Positions 15,291-25,145 of a DNA stretch of 64,000 nt are shown piece after piece. A model generated the notes under the pieces. It saw only the letters and a program-made list of their open reading frames with translations, was not told where the DNA came from and did no database searches. The stretch's first letter is position 1. Every line of letters starts with the position of its first letter. The DNA comes from Mycobacterium dioxanotrophicus (GTDB taxonomy: Bacteria; Actinomycetota; Actinomycetes; Mycobacteriales; Mycobacteriaceae): positions 7,192,001 to 7,256,000 of the forward strand of contig NZ_CP020809.1 of assembly GCF_002157835.1 (NCBI RefSeq). The letters run 5' to 3'. The position numbers were made by a program, and so were the translations under genes.

Positions 15291-17059
15291 TGAGCTACAC
15301 CCGGCCCCGGATTCCCCCCGTCGCTTCGCTCGCCCGCACGGGCCGTCGCGACCTCATCGCCGGCCTCACCGTGGCCGCCGTCGCGCTGCCACAGGGCATC
15401 GCCTATGCGCTGATCGCCGGGGTCGACCCGAAGTACGGCGTGTATTCGGCGATCGTCGTCACCGCGGTCGCCTCGGTGTTCGGGTCGTCTTCACACCTGA
15501 TCAACGGACCGACCAGTGCGATCTCACTGCTGGTGTTCAGCTCGCTGGCATTCATCGACCCGGAGAACCGCACGGCGCTCTTCGAGGCGCTGTTCCTGCT
15601 GGGCATCCTCGTCGGTGTCATCCAGATCCTCATCGCCGTGCTCAAGCTGGGCGACCTCACGCGCTACATCTCGGAGTCGGTGATCATCGGGTTCATGGCC
15701 GCGGCGGCGCTGATCCTCGCCCTCGGCCAGATCGGTAACGCGCTGGGGGTGAAGAGCAAGGGCGATGCCCACACCCCGATCTTGACCAACGTGTATCTCA
15801 CGGTGTTCCACGGCGACAAGATCAACCCGAAGGCCGTGTTCCTCAGCGTCTCGGCGGTGGTGATCGCCGTGCTGCTGCGCCGGCTGGTCAAACGCTACGG
15901 CCTGCCGCAGATCGATCTGCTGACCGTGCTGATAGTCGCCGGGGTGATCGCCTACCTGGCCGGGTGGTCCACGCCGGGTGCCGACGGGAAGACCGCGGTG
16001 AACCTGGCGGCCAAGGTGCCGCAGAGCCTGCCCGGTTTCCACATCCCGACCGTCGACCTGCACTCGCTCGGCGAGTTGTCCCAGGGCGCGCTGGCCATCG
16101 CGTTCATCGGCCTGATCGAGGCGCTGTCGATCGCCAAGGCCATCGCGCACCAGACCCAGCAGAAGATCGACTACAACCGCCAGATCCTGGCCGAGGGACT
16201 GGCCAACCTGACCGGCGGGTTCTTCCAGAGCCTGCCCGGCTCGGGGTCGCTGTCCCGCTCGGCGATCAACTATCAGGCGGGTGCGGCCACCCGGTTCTCC
16301 GGCATCCTCGCCGCCGCGGCCGTTGCGGTGGCCCTGCTGCTGTTCGCGCCGCTGCTGCACTACATCCCGCAGGCCGCGCTGGCCGGGCTGCTGCTGGTCA
16401 CCGCGGCCCGGCTGGTCGACTTTCGGCGGCTCATCACCACGGTGAAGACGTCGCGTTACGACGCGGGCCTGGTGCTCGTAACGGCGCTGACCGGGGTGCT
16501 CGTCGACCTCGACAAGGCGGTGCTGCTCGGGATCGCGCTGTCGATCCTGCTGTTCGTGCCGCGAGCGGCCAAACTCAAGGCCGCCGAGCTCACCGTGACG
16601 CCCGAGCGCGTGGTCCGCGAGCGGGTTCCCGACGACCCCGTCGACCCGTCGATCGTGATCTACGACCTCGAAGGCGAACTGTTCTTCGGAGCCGCCCCGG
16701 AGCTCGACCGCTACTTCGACGCCCTGCGCGAACGCATCCGCGCCGGTGAGGTCAAGTTCGTGGTGCTGCGGCTCAAGCGGGTGCGCCACCCCGATGCCGT
16801 GTGCATCGAGCGGCTCGAACACTTCCTGCGCGAAGACCACGGCGCCACCGTCCTGCTGGCCGGCGTGCGGCCCGACACCCTGAAGGCACTGACCAACGTC
16901 GGCCTGTCGAGCTGGTTCCCGGCCGAGCAGGTGTTCCCCGAAGAGGAGGTCGAGTTCTCGGCGACGCTGCGGGCGGTGCGGTACGCTCAGGCCCGCCTCA
17001 CCGCCGAAGCAGCCGTGGAAGAGGCGAGTGCCGATCCGCAGCTGTACTACCTAGTGTGA
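15290..17059 (+). CDS. SulP-family anion permease with C-terminal STAS domain
   Basis: A 589-residue SLC26/SulP transporter. The membrane part covers about residues 15-420, with the family signature VAALPQGIAYALIAGVDP near residue 26 and the loop NLTGGFFQSLPGSGSLSRSA near 305. A cytosolic STAS domain occupies about 440-555 (VIYDLEGELFFGAAPELDRY). These carriers move sulfate or bicarbonate. ATG 15290 overlaps the stop of the sulfate-binding protein gene by one base, strongly suggesting joint expression and a shared anion substrate. Pairing with a periplasmic-type binding protein is not the textbook arrangement for SulP. The stop codon lies within a 10-bp palindrome GTGACGTCAC (17056-17065). 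Confidence 0.92.
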   Translation: MSYTRPRIPPVASLARTGRRDLIAGLTVAAVALPQGIAYALIAGVDPKYGVYSAIVVTAVASVFGSSSHLINGPTSAISLLVFSSLAFIDPENRTALFEALFLLGILVGVIQILIAVLKLGDLTRYISESVIIGFMAAAALILALGQIGNALGVKSKGDAHTPILTNVYLTVFHGDKINPKAVFLSVSAVVIAVLLRRLVKRYGLPQIDLLTVLIVAGVIAYLAGWSTPGADGKTAVNLAAKVPQSLPGFHIPTVDLHSLGELSQGALAIAFIGLIEALSIAKAIAHQTQQKIDYNRQILAEGLANLTGGFFQSLPGSGSLSRSAINYQAGAATRFSGILAAAAVAVALLLFAPLLHYIPQAALAGLLLVTAARLVDFRRLITTVKTSRYDAGLVLVTALTGVLVDLDKAVLLGIALSILLFVPRAAKLKAAELTVTPERVVRERVPDDPVDPSIVIYDLEGELFFGAAPELDRYFDALRERIRAGEVKFVVLRLKRVRHPDAVCIERLEHFLREDHGATVLLAGVRPDTLKALTNVGLSSWFPAEQVFPEEEVEFSATLRAVRYAQARLTAEAAVEEASADPQLYYLV

Positions 17060-17105
17060 CGTCACGCGATCGGGTGCCGAGGGCCGCGCGTGCTAGGTTG
17101 GCCGG

Positions 17106-17279
17106 GTGAATCGGTTCGTCGTCCCGTCTGCCGCCAGCGTCGTTGTCGGTCTTTTGCTGGGCGCGGCCGCCGTCTTCGGTGTGACGTTGATGGTGCAACA
17201 GGACACGAAGCCTCCGTTGCAGGCGGGTGATCCGGCGTCATCGGTGCTCAACCGGGTCGAGTACGGCGACCGTACTTAA
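17106..17279 (+). CDS. DUF2613 micro-protein (Rv0236A-like)
   Basis: A 57-residue protein starting at GTG 17106 and ending with TAA at 17277. One hydrophobic helix (about residues 9-32; SVVVGLLLGAAAVFGVTLMV) is followed by a short polar tail ending EYGDRT. It matches the small DUF2613 protein found directly upstream of aftD in M. tuberculosis (Rv0236A, about 57 residues), in the same position and orientation. It is probably a membrane or secreted micro-protein of unknown function. The aftD reading frame opens immediately after its stop, so the two are almost certainly co-transcribed. Confidence 0.85.
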   Translation: MNRFVVPSAASVVVGLLLGAAAVFGVTLMVQQDTKPPLQAGDPASSVLNRVEYGDRT

Positions 17280-17348
17280 AACTCCGTCGCTCCGCTCCTG
17301 CACGCCGAACGTAGTCCCGCCGCGCCGCTGTCCCGGCGCTGGTTATGG

Positions 17349-20300
17349 TTGGTCACCGCGGTCGCTCTGGTCCTGACTTTCGCGCAGTCACCCGGACAGA
17401 TCTCCCCCGACACCAAGCTCGACCTGACCGCCAACCCGCTGCGGTTCCTGACCCGCGCGTTCAACCTGTGGAACAGCGACCTGCCGTTCGGGCAGGCGCA
17501 GAACCAGGCTTACGGCTATCTGTTCCCGCACGGCACCTTCTTTCTCATCGGCCATGAGCTCGGCATCCCCGGCTGGATCACCCAGCGGTTGTGGTGGGCG
17601 CTGCTCCTGGTCGTCGGGTTCTGGGGCCTGCTGCGGGTCGCCGAGGTCCTTGGTATCGGCAGTACCAGCTCGCGGGTGCTCGGCGCGATCGCGTTCGCGC
17701 TGTGCCCGCGGGTGCTGACCACGCTGGGCGCGATCTCGTCGGAGACGCTGCCGATGATGCTGGCGCCGTGGGTGTTGCTGCCGGTGATCCTCGCCTTACG
17801 GGGGCACCACAACATCAGGCTGATGGCGGCCCGATCCGCGGGAGCGGTCGCCCTGATGGGCGCGGTGAACGCCGTCGCGACCCTGACCGGCTGCCTGGCC
17901 GCGCTGATCTGGTGGGCCTGTCACCGGCCGAACAAACTGTGGCTGCGGTTCACCGCGTGGTGGTTCGGCTGCACGGCGCTGGCTGTCACCTGGTGGGTGA
18001 TCGCGCTGGTGATGTTGGGCCGGATCAGCCCGCCGTTCCTCGACTTCATCGAATCCTCCGGCGTCACCACGCAGTGGACCTCGCTGACCGAGATGTTGCG
18101 CGGCACCGACAGCTGGACGCCGTTCGTCGCGCCCAACGCAACGGCCGCCGCATCGCTGGTGACCAGCACGGTGGCGGTACTGGCCACCACGCTGGTGGCC
18201 GCGGCGGGCCTGGCCGGGCTGGCGTTGCGTTCGATGCCCGCCCGCGGCCGGCTGATCACCATGCTGCTGATCGGCATCGTGCTGCTGGGCCTGGGCTACT
18301 CCGGCGGCCTGGGCTCCCCCGTCGCGCATCAGGTCCAGGCCTTCCTCGACGGCACCGGCACCCCGCTACGCAACCTGCACAAACTCGAACCGGTGATCCG
18401 GCTGCCGCTGGCCCTCGGCCTGGCCCATCTACTGGGCCGGGTTCCGTTACCGGGCACTGTCCCGCGTCCGGTGTGGGTGAGCGCGTACGCCCATCCGGAG
18501 CGGGACCGACGGGTCGCGGTCAGCATCGTGGTGCTGGCGGCGCTCGCCGCGGGCACGGCGCTCGCCTGGACCGGCCGCGTCGCGCCGCCGGGCACGTTCA
18601 GCGCAATCCCGCAGTACTGGCACGACGCCGCCGACTGGCTCGACGAGCACAACACCGAGCGCGGCCGCGTGCTGGTGGCGCCGGGCGCCCCGTTCGCCAC
18701 CCAGGTGTGGGGCACCAGCCACGACGAACCGCTGCAGGTGCTGGGCAGCAGCCCGTGGGGTGTGCGTGACTCGATCCCGCTGACCCCGCCGGAGACCATC
18801 CGGGCGCTCGATTCGGTGCAGCGCTTGTTCGCCGCCGGCCGGCCCTCCGCTGGGCTCGCCGATACCCTTGCCCGGCAAGGTATTTCGTACGTTGTGGTGC
18901 GTAACGATCTGGACCCGGACACGTCGCGGTCGGCCCGCCCGGTGCTCGTGCACCGTTCGATAGAAGGCTCGCCCGGTTTGTCCAAAGTGGCCGAGTTCGG
19001 CGACCCGGTCGGACCGGGCACGTTGGAAGGGTTCATCGCCGACAGCGGGTTGCGGCCGCGCTATCCCGCGGTGCAGATCTACCGGGTCGACGGCGCCGCG
19101 TCGGCGGGCAAACCGTATCTGGTCGACCCAGACACCATGGCCCGCGTGGACGGCGCACCTGAGGCGCTGCTGCGTATCGACGAACGCCGGCGGCTGTCCG
19201 ACCTGCCGCCGCTGGGGCCCATGTTGCTGACCGCCGACGCGCAGCGCGCCGGGCTGCCCATCACCGTCGACGGCCACGGCGTGGTGGTGACCGACACCCC
19301 GCAGGCCCGCGAGATCGACTACGGCCGGGTCGACGACCATGCCTCGGCGATCCGGACGCCCGACGATGCGCGGCATACCTACAACCGGGTGCCGGACTAT
19401 CCGTCCCGCGGGACCGACCCGGTGTACGGGCGCTGGGGCGGCGGACGCGTGACGGTGTCGAGCTCGGCGGCGGATTCGACGGCGCTGCCCAATGTCGCGC
19501 CCGCGACGGGACCGGCCGCGGCCATCGATGCCGACCCGTCGACCGCATGGGTGTCCAACGCCCTGCAGGCCGCCGTCGGCCAATGGCTACAGATCGATTT
19601 CGACCATCCGATCACCAACGCCACCCTGACCATCACCCCGAGCGCCACCGCGGTCGGCGCGCAGGTGCGCCGCATCGAGGTGGCCACCGCCACCGGCACC
19701 AGCACGCTGCGGTTCGAGACCGCGGGTAAGCCGCTGACCATCCCGTTGCCGGTCGGGGAATCCCCGTGGGTCCGGGTCACCGCAGTGGCCACCGACGACG
19801 GTTCCCCTGGCGTGCAGTTCGGCATCACCGACCTGGCCGTCACGCAGTACGACGCGTCGGGCTATGCCCATCCCATCAACCTGCGGCACACCGTCGAGGT
19901 GCCCGGCCCGCCCGCGGGTTCGCCTGTGGCGCAATGGGATCTGGGTACCGAGCTGCTGGGCAGGCCCGGCTGTGCGGAAAGCCCCGTCGGGGTGCGGTGC
20001 GCGGCGGCGATGGCGCTGGCCTCCGAGGAACCGGTGAACCTCAGCCGCACGCTGACCGTTCCGGAACCCACCGAGGTACACCCGACGGTGTGGGTGCGGG
20101 CCCGCCAAGGACCCAAGCTGGCCGACCTGGTCGCCCAACCGGGCACCACCCGAGCGTTCGGCGACGCCGACCCGATCGACGTGCTCGGCTCGTCATTCGC
20201 CGCCACCGACGGCGATCCCCGCACATCGTGGACGGCTCCGCAGCGGGTGGTGCAGTTCAAGTCGCCACCCACGCTGACCCTCAAGCTGCCGGCCCCGACC

Positions 20301-21584
20301 GAGGTGGGCGCGCTGCGGATCAATCCGGGTGAGGCCGAGCCGCCGGCGCATCCGACGCTGGTGTCGATCGACCTGGGCGACGGCCCGCAGGTGCGCCAGC
20401 TACCGGGCACGTTCGAACCGCAGACGCTCAAGCTCAAACCGCGGGTGACGGACACCATCACCGTTTCCCTGTTGGCCTGGAACGACATCATCGACCGGAC
20501 GTCGCTCGGTTTCGATCAGCTCAAACCGCCTGGGCTGGCTGATATCTCGGTGTTCGATACCCATGGTCGGCCGGTCGGCGCCGCCGATGCCGCCGCCAAC
20601 CGCGCCCGCGTCGTCTCACTGCCCTGCGGGCAGGGCCCGATCATCGGCGTGGCAGGGCAGTTCATCCAGACCTCGGTCCGCACCACCGTCGCGGCCCTGC
20701 TCGACGGCGACCCGATCCCGGCCCAGCCGTGCCGCACCGACCCGATAACCCTGCCTGCCGGCCAGCAGGAGCTGCTCGTCAGCCCGGGGGCGGCGTTCGT
20801 GGTCGACGGCATCGCCCTGTCCACGCCCAAGGACCAACTGCCCACGGCGACAACGACTCTCGCGGACGCACCGGAGTGGGGGCCGGATCGCCGCGAGGTG
20901 CAAGTGCCGCCCGCGTCGAGCTCGCGGCTCCTGGTGGTGCCCGAGAGCATCAACCCCGGCTGGATCGCCCGCGACGCGGCGGGCACCCGACTCGAACCGG
21001 TGACCGTCAACGGCTGGCAGCAGGGCTGGGTGGTCCCGGCCGGAACCTCGGGCACGGTGACACTGTCGTTCGACTCCAACCGGCCGTACCGAGCCGGCCT
21101 GATCGGTGGGCTCGCGCTGCTGCCGCTACTGGCACTGCTGGCGCTGCTGCCGGCGCGGCGCGCATCTGCCGAGTCGGCGCCGAGCCGGCCGTGGCGCCCC
21201 GGTCCGGCGCTGACCAGCCTGGGCGTGCTCACGGTCGGCGCGGCCGTCTCCGGGGTACCAGGAGTGCTTGTCGTCGCGGCCGCCCTGGGTGTGCGCTATT
21301 GGCTGCGTAACCGTGAATCCTGCTGCGACCGAATCACCCTCGGCCTGGCGGCCGGCGGGCTGATCGTCGCCGGGGCCGCCCTGTCGCAGCATCCGTGGCG
21401 CTCGGTCGACGGGTATGTCGGGCATTCGCCGTGGGTGCAGTTGCTCGCGCTGATTTCGGTGGCCGTCGTGGCCGCGTCGACGGTGGCGTTCCGGCCGCGT
21501 GCCGGACGCGCGCCGACTCAGGCCGATGTGAGCGCCGCGGCGTCCTCGTCGGCGAAGGTGTCCTCCAACGTCAGCGGTGAATAG
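17349..21584 (+). CDS. aftD: AftD-like arabinofuranosyltransferase
   Basis: A 1,411-residue GT-C glycosyltransferase matching mycobacterial AftD in length and layout. Residues 1-450 hold about ten membrane helices and the acidic first loop ([12 protein letters not shown], about 18-30). A very large extracytoplasmic part follows with discoidin/carbohydrate-binding-like regions (about 700-850 and 930-1060). C-terminal helices occupy about 1235-1370. AftD adds arabinofuranose branches to arabinogalactan and lipoarabinomannan using decaprenyl-phosphoryl-arabinose. TTG 17349 is the only canonical start. However, in-frame codons upstream (17283-17348) encode a family-like Ala-Pro-Leu-Ser-Arg-Arg-Trp lead with no ATG, GTG or TTG, so CTG 17328 may be the true start. 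The last 67 bases overlap the convergent R2lox gene. Confidence 0.93.
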   Translation: MVTAVALVLTFAQSPGQISPDTKLDLTANPLRFLTRAFNLWNSDLPFGQAQNQAYGYLFPHGTFFLIGHELGIPGWITQRLWWALLLVVGFWGLLRVAEVLGIGSTSSRVLGAIAFALCPRVLTTLGAISSETLPMMLAPWVLLPVILALRGHHNIRLMAARSAGAVALMGAVNAVATLTGCLAALIWWACHRPNKLWLRFTAWWFGCTALAVTWWVIALVMLGRISPPFLDFIESSGVTTQWTSLTEMLRGTDSWTPFVAPNATAAASLVTSTVAVLATTLVAAAGLAGLALRSMPARGRLITMLLIGIVLLGLGYSGGLGSPVAHQVQAFLDGTGTPLRNLHKLEPVIRLPLALGLAHLLGRVPLPGTVPRPVWVSAYAHPERDRRVAVSIVVLAALAAGTALAWTGRVAPPGTFSAIPQYWHDAADWLDEHNTERGRVLVAPGAPFATQVWGTSHDEPLQVLGSSPWGVRDSIPLTPPETIRALDSVQRLFAAGRPSAGLADTLARQGISYVVVRNDLDPDTSRSARPVLVHRSIEGSPGLSKVAEFGDPVGPGTLEGFIADSGLRPRYPAVQIYRVDGAASAGKPYLVDPDTMARVDGAPEALLRIDERRRLSDLPPLGPMLLTADAQRAGLPITVDGHGVVVTDTPQAREIDYGRVDDHASAIRTPDDARHTYNRVPDYPSRGTDPVYGRWGGGRVTVSSSAADSTALPNVAPATGPAAAIDADPSTAWVSNALQAAVGQWLQIDFDHPITNATLTITPSATAVGAQVRRIEVATATGTSTLRFETAGKPLTIPLPVGESPWVRVTAVATDDGSPGVQFGITDLAVTQYDASGYAHPINLRHTVEVPGPPAGSPVAQWDLGTELLGRPGCAESPVGVRCAAAMALASEEPVNLSRTLTVPEPTEVHPTVWVRARQGPKLADLVAQPGTTRAFGDADPIDVLGSSFAATDGDPRTSWTAPQRVVQFKSPPTLTLKLPAPTEVGALRINPGEAEPPAHPTLVSIDLGDGPQVRQLPGTFEPQTLKLKPRVTDTITVSLLAWNDIIDRTSLGFDQLKPPGLADISVFDTHGRPVGAADAAANRARVVSLPCGQGPIIGVAGQFIQTSVRTTVAALLDGDPIPAQPCRTDPITLPAGQQELLVSPGAAFVVDGIALSTPKDQLPTATTTLADAPEWGPDRREVQVPPASSSRLLVVPESINPGWIARDAAGTRLEPVTVNGWQQGWVVPAGTSGTVTLSFDSNRPYRAGLIGGLALLPLLALLALLPARRASAESAPSRPWRPGPALTSLGVLTVGAAVSGVPGVLVVAAALGVRYWLRNRESCCDRITLGLAAGGLIVAGAALSQHPWRSVDGYVGHSPWVQLLALISVAVVAASTVAFRPRAGRAPTQADVSAAASSSAKVSSNVSGE

Positions 21585-22456
21585 TCGAGGTCGATCTCCT
21601 CGAGCGGGCGTCCCCGGGCGCTGCTGATCGTGCCGAACCTGCGCATGCCCTTGTCGGTGGAGTACTGCAGGAACTCGTCCTCGACCAGACCGAAGGGGAT
21701 GTCGGGGGCGTAGAGGGCGAACCCCTCCTCGGTGAGTCGCAGTGCCAGCGGGATGAGTTCGTTCATCCTGGCTTCGAACACGGCCCAGTTGGCGTCATCG
21801 GCGGCGACGTGTCTGCGGCAGGTGAACGTACCCCACGCCATGTGGCGGCGTTCGTCGTCGCCGATCCGCCGGACCAGCTCCTGCATTCCCGGAAGGATGC
21901 CTCGGTCGACGCAAATCTTGTGCCACGCATAGTATCCCGTGAGCGCCAACATGCCTTCGACGATGTGGTTGTAGGTCGCCGACGCCCGTACCTGGGCTGC
22001 GGGCGACGGATCGGTGTACAGGGCTTCGAGCGACGCCGGGAGCTCTTCGTAGAAGATCTCGCGATACGCCGGTACGTCGTCGAAATACTTGTGCAGGTCT
22101 TCGGTGACCCCGACGGCGTCCAGCCACATGCGGAACACCTGGGTGTGCTTGGCTTCCTCAAAAGCGAACTGCGTCAAGTACATTTCGTCGCCGAGTCGGC
22201 CCTCGGCCCGCATCGCGGTCATGAAGGGCTGGATGTCCTTGGTGACCGCTTCTTCGCCTGCGATGAACTCGGCGCACAACCGGGTGGCATACTCCCGTTC
22301 GCGCTCCGTGAGCGCCTCCCAGTCCGCCCGGTCCCGGGAGAAGTCGATGTCGGCCGGATTCCAGAATTTCGCATTCCCCCCGGCGAACAACCGCAACGGC
22401 ACGCTGTCCCAGTTGAGACCACCCTTGCTCAACGAGCCGAAATGTGTGTGTGACAT
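21518..22456 (-). CDS. R2-like ligand-binding oxidase (R2lox, Mn/Fe)
   Basis: A 312-residue ferritin-like oxidase of the R2lox group (Rv0233 type, often annotated nrdB). Every expected metal ligand is present at the M. tuberculosis numbering: Glu68, Glu101, His104, Glu167, Glu202 and His205. Val71 and Tyr162, which form the ether cross-link in this family, are also conserved. It therefore assembles a Mn/Fe centre and binds a fatty-acid-like ligand; it is not a ribonucleotide reductase subunit. ATG 22456 has a GAGGAGG ribosome site and lies 9 bases after the TetR stop, so both form one operon. The C-terminal 22 codons overlap antisense with the end of aftD. The physiological substrate of R2lox remains unknown. 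Confidence 0.94.
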   Translation of the reverse strand: MSHTHFGSLSKGGLNWDSVPLRLFAGGNAKFWNPADIDFSRDRADWEALTEREREYATRLCAEFIAGEEAVTKDIQPFMTAMRAEGRLGDEMYLTQFAFEEAKHTQVFRMWLDAVGVTEDLHKYFDDVPAYREIFYEELPASLEALYTDPSPAAQVRASATYNHIVEGMLALTGYYAWHKICVDRGILPGMQELVRRIGDDERRHMAWGTFTCRRHVAADDANWAVFEARMNELIPLALRLTEEGFALYAPDIPFGLVEDEFLQYSTDKGMRRFGTISSARGRPLEEIDLDYSPLTLEDTFADEDAAALTSA

Positions 22457-22465
22457 CTGACCTCC

Positions 22466-23146
22466 TCAGATCTGGTGGGCTGCTTGGGGCGCCGCCGGAA
22501 AATTTGGCACTGCGAAGGCGGCCTTCAACACTGCGACGAGTCTCCGCACGGCCAATGCCGGCTGCTCAGGGCTGGGCTCATCCAAGCCCAGGACGGGGTC
22601 CATTCCACGCACGTACGGCGCAAGTGCCAAGTGCGGGAAGATCATCAGCATCAGCGACAGCAAGGCGTCGACGTCGCAGTCGGCCCGCAGGTCGCCGCGG
22701 GTCCGCGCTTCGTGCACGAGGGGGCGCAGCACGTCGAGGTAGTGCCGGTGGACCACCGCGCGCACGCTGATCCGGGCGTCGGCGTCGACCTCGAAGCTCG
22801 CGGCAGCATGCAACGCGCGTTCCCTGGGATGGTCGGCGAAGTAGGCGACCCAGTCGTCGAGCAGGTCGGGCAGGAATTCGAAGAACGGGCGGCTCGGATC
22901 GAGTTCGCGAATGCGGCCTTCCATATGGGACCGCACGCGTTGGCTGGCGACATCGGCAATGAATGCGTACAGGTCGCGCTTGTCCGCAAAGTATTGGAAC
23001 AGGCTGCCTTTCGCGACCCCGGCCCGCCTCGCGATGACGTTGAGGCTGCCGCGGGAGTAGCCGTGTGCGCCGAATTCCGCTTCGGCGGCCGCGATCACTG
23101 CCGCTCGACGAGCGGGATCCACGCGGGCCCAGGTGACCGTTGGCAT
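22466..23146 (-). CDS. TetR-family regulator upstream of R2lox (Rv0232-like)
   Basis: A 226-residue regulator. The DNA-binding domain lies at about residues 10-58 (AAVIAAAEAEFGAHGYSRGS, then a turn and AGVAKGSLFQYFADKRDLY). The ligand domain is helical. Its stop is 9 bases from the R2lox start, and the same pairing exists in M. tuberculosis (Rv0232-Rv0233). A perfect 15-bp palindrome 18 bases upstream of its start is the likely autoregulatory operator, and a Crp-type site lies just beyond. A role in sensing a lipid-like ligand for R2lox is inference. Confidence 0.9.
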   Translation of the reverse strand: MPTVTWARVDPARRAAVIAAAEAEFGAHGYSRGSLNVIARRAGVAKGSLFQYFADKRDLYAFIADVASQRVRSHMEGRIRELDPSRPFFEFLPDLLDDWVAYFADHPRERALHAAASFEVDADARISVRAVVHRHYLDVLRPLVHEARTRGDLRADCDVDALLSLMLMIFPHLALAPYVRGMDPVLGLDEPSPEQPALAVRRLVAVLKAAFAVPNFPAAPQAAHQI

Positions 23147-23163
23147 CTACCCTCCAAGGCTTG

Positions 23164-23178
23164 ATGACCACTGGTCAT
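23164..23178. promoter_or_regulatory. Palindromic operator candidate for TetR-R2lox operon
   Basis: ATGACCA-C-TGGTCAT is a perfect 7+1+7 palindrome. It lies 18 bases upstream of the TetR start in the 54-base gap after the MFS gene. Position and symmetry fit a TetR-family autoregulatory operator. The site is seen; the binding protein is inferred. Confidence 0.65.
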
Positions 23179-23183
23179 ACTAC

Positions 23184-23199
23184 TGTGATGCCCCTCACA
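23184..23199. promoter_or_regulatory. Crp-type binding site upstream of TetR-R2lox operon
   Basis: TGTGATGCCCCTCACA matches the Crp consensus TGTGA-N6-TCACA exactly, and the flanking C and G extend the dyad to 6-bp arms. Mycobacterial Crp (Rv3676 type) uses the same motif. It lies 38-53 bases upstream of the TetR start, two bases before the MFS stop codon. It suggests cAMP-linked control of the R2lox operon. Confidence 0.6.
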
Positions 23200-23200
23200 G

Positions 23201-24787
23201 TCAAGAAGTCTTCACCGCGATCAGGTGCTGCGACATCGGCTCGCCCTGCACCCACCGCTCGACGGCCTGCTCGATGACGAGGTCCTGCCCGGTCTGGCGG
23301 GTGCGGTGCTGACGCAGATGTTCGTCCCACGACCTCACCACGAACGCCTCGACGAAGGTGCTGTGCTCCTCGCCGCTGCGGAACACCTGCCACTGCGCAG
23401 CCCCGGTGCGCTGCCGGGACCGGCCGAGCACCGCCATCGCGGCGAAAAACCCGGTCTCGTCGTCGGGTTCGACCCGGTAGTAGATGAGCACCAGCACAGG
23501 CCCGTCGGGCGGTTCCGGTTCGAACACCAACGCCGGCTCCGGCCAGTGCGCCGACGGGGTCAGGTCCAGATCGCCGGTGCGCGCGTGCAACGGCCACCAC
23601 CACGCCGACACCGCGCAGAACACCAGCAATCCGGCGCTGATCAACAGGGCGGTGACAGTCGTGGTGACGCCCGCGACCAGGCCCCACACCAGCGAGCCGA
23701 TGGCCTGGCCGCCCATGAAGGTCAGCTGATACACCGACAGCCCGCGCGCCCGCACCCATGCGGGCAGGCTCAACTGCATCGAGGCGTTCAGCGTCGACAG
23801 CGCCAGCAGCCACGAGGCGCCCCCGACGACGAGCGCGGCCAGGACCGCGCCGAAATTGTGGACCAGTGCCAAAACCGCGGTGGCCCCGGCGAATCCGAGT
23901 GCCGCGGCCATCAGCAGCTTGTTCTGTCCGAATGTGGACTGCAGCCGGCCCAGCACGAACGCACCGAGCACCGCTCCGACGCCGAGTGCACCGAGCAGCA
24001 GCCCGTACCCCGATGACGACAACCCGAGTTGGCGCTGCGCGACGACGGCGAGCAGGCCCCACAGCGCACTGCCCGGGGCGATGAACAACACTGCACGCAG
24101 CAGGATCCGCCGGATGATCGGCGAGCTGCGGATGAACCGGCCGCCGGCGCTCAACGCGGCCAGGGGCCGTTCGGCCGGCAACAACCGCTCGGTGGCGGGG
24201 CGACGCCAGAGCAGCAACACCACCACGATGCCGACGAAGGAGACCGCGTTGAGCGCGAACACCAGTGTCGGGCCGGACGCGGACACCAGTGCGCCCGCGA
24301 CGGCCGGGCCGATCGCCCGTGCCCCGTTCATGCTCATGCTGCCCAACGCCGCGGCGGCCGGAATCTGTTCGCGGGGAACGAGATCCGGCTGGATCGCCTG
24401 CCACGCCGGGGCAGTGAGCGCCTGCCCGCACCCGATCAGGAACAACAACGTCAGCAACACGGTCGGGGTGGCCAGGCCAGCCCCGGTCAGGGTCGCGAGC
24501 GCCGCCACCCCGGCCGCCATCGCCGCCTGGGTGGCGACCAGCAGCCGACGCCGGTCGACCAGATCGGCGAGCACACCCGACGGCAGGGCCAGCAGCATCA
24601 CCGGCAGCGTCGTCGCGGTCTGCACCAGCGGCACCAGCACCGGGGCGCGCGGATCCCCGACCAGCATCCACTGCGCACCCACCGTCTGCATCCACGTGCC
24701 CAGATTGGAGACGAACTGCGCGATCCACAGTGCCCGGTAGATCGGCGACGCCAGCGGCGCCCACGTCGACGTTGCTGGCACGGCCAT
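23201..24787 (-). CDS. MFS exporter (EntS-like) with C-terminal ABM-like domain
   Basis: A 528-residue protein. Residues 1-400 form a 12-helix major facilitator of the EntS/DUF894 type (SPIYRALWIAQFVSNLGTWM at the N-terminus; PSGVLADLVDRRRLL as the loop 2-3 signature). Residues about 425-528 form a soluble domain resembling antibiotic-biosynthesis monooxygenase/dimeric alpha-beta barrel proteins (LVLIYYRVEPDDETGF, QWQVFRSGEEHSTFVEAFVV). This MFS-plus-barrel architecture is known in the family. It probably exports a small hydrophobic compound. It is divergent from the small acetyltransferase gene, with 40 bases between, and lies upstream of TetR-R2lox on the same strand. The substrate is unknown. 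Confidence 0.86.
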   Translation of the reverse strand: MAVPATSTWAPLASPIYRALWIAQFVSNLGTWMQTVGAQWMLVGDPRAPVLVPLVQTATTLPVMLLALPSGVLADLVDRRRLLVATQAAMAAGVAALATLTGAGLATPTVLLTLLFLIGCGQALTAPAWQAIQPDLVPREQIPAAAALGSMSMNGARAIGPAVAGALVSASGPTLVFALNAVSFVGIVVVLLLWRRPATERLLPAERPLAALSAGGRFIRSSPIIRRILLRAVLFIAPGSALWGLLAVVAQRQLGLSSSGYGLLLGALGVGAVLGAFVLGRLQSTFGQNKLLMAAALGFAGATAVLALVHNFGAVLAALVVGGASWLLALSTLNASMQLSLPAWVRARGLSVYQLTFMGGQAIGSLVWGLVAGVTTTVTALLISAGLLVFCAVSAWWWPLHARTGDLDLTPSAHWPEPALVFEPEPPDGPVLVLIYYRVEPDDETGFFAAMAVLGRSRQRTGAAQWQVFRSGEEHSTFVEAFVVRSWDEHLRQHRTRQTGQDLVIEQAVERWVQGEPMSQHLIAVKTS

Positions 24788-24827
24788 CTACATGATCGTG
24801 CCAGCGGCGCTGCGGCATAGTGAAGAC

Positions 24828-25145
24828 ATGGCTGAAGTTCGCAACATTCCCGCAGCGCACCACTACGAGATCACCGTCGACGGCGAGCACGCCGGCCTCG
24901 AGGCGTATGTCGACTCAGGCGACCAGCGCATCTTCTACCACACCGAAATCGACGACAAGTTCGGCGGCCGCGGCTTGGCCGGCGAGCTGGTGTCCGCGGC
25001 GTTGACCGATGCCCGCGCGGCGGGCAAGCGCATCGTCCCGGTGTGCCCGTACGTGGCCAAGTACGTCAAGCAGCATCACGACTTCGACGACATCCTCGAC
25101 CCGGTCACACCCGAGGTCATCGCCGTGGTCGAAGCGGCGACTTAG
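24828..25145 (+). CDS. Small GNAT-fold N-acetyltransferase (YjdJ/NATD1-like)
   Basis: A 105-residue single-domain GNAT-like protein. The acetyl-CoA loop is near residues 45-55 (KFGGRGLAGELVSAAL). The strand/helix order (YEITVDGEHAGLEAYVD, then IFYHTEIDDKFGGRG, then IVPVCPYVAKYVKQHHDF) matches the compact YjdJ/NATD1 family of about 95-110 residues. ATG 24828 is chosen because the earlier in-frame start at 24792 would overlap the divergent promoter. Substrate is unknown. The final 4 bases overlap the convergent methyltransferase gene. Confidence 0.85.
   Translation: MAEVRNIPAAHHYEITVDGEHAGLEAYVDSGDQRIFYHTEIDDKFGGRGLAGELVSAALTDARAAGKRIVPVCPYVAKYVKQHHDFDDILDPVTPEVIAVVEAAT

Noticed and set aside
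15524..16840. Minus-strand frame of 438 codons across sulP
   Set aside because: Antisense shadow of the SulP transporter, with Gln/His/Asp-rich composition.
23175..24890. Long minus-strand frame covering the MFS gene in another phase
   Set aside because: Same strand but different frame from the well-supported MFS exporter; its translation is Arg/Gly/Ala-rich with no motif.
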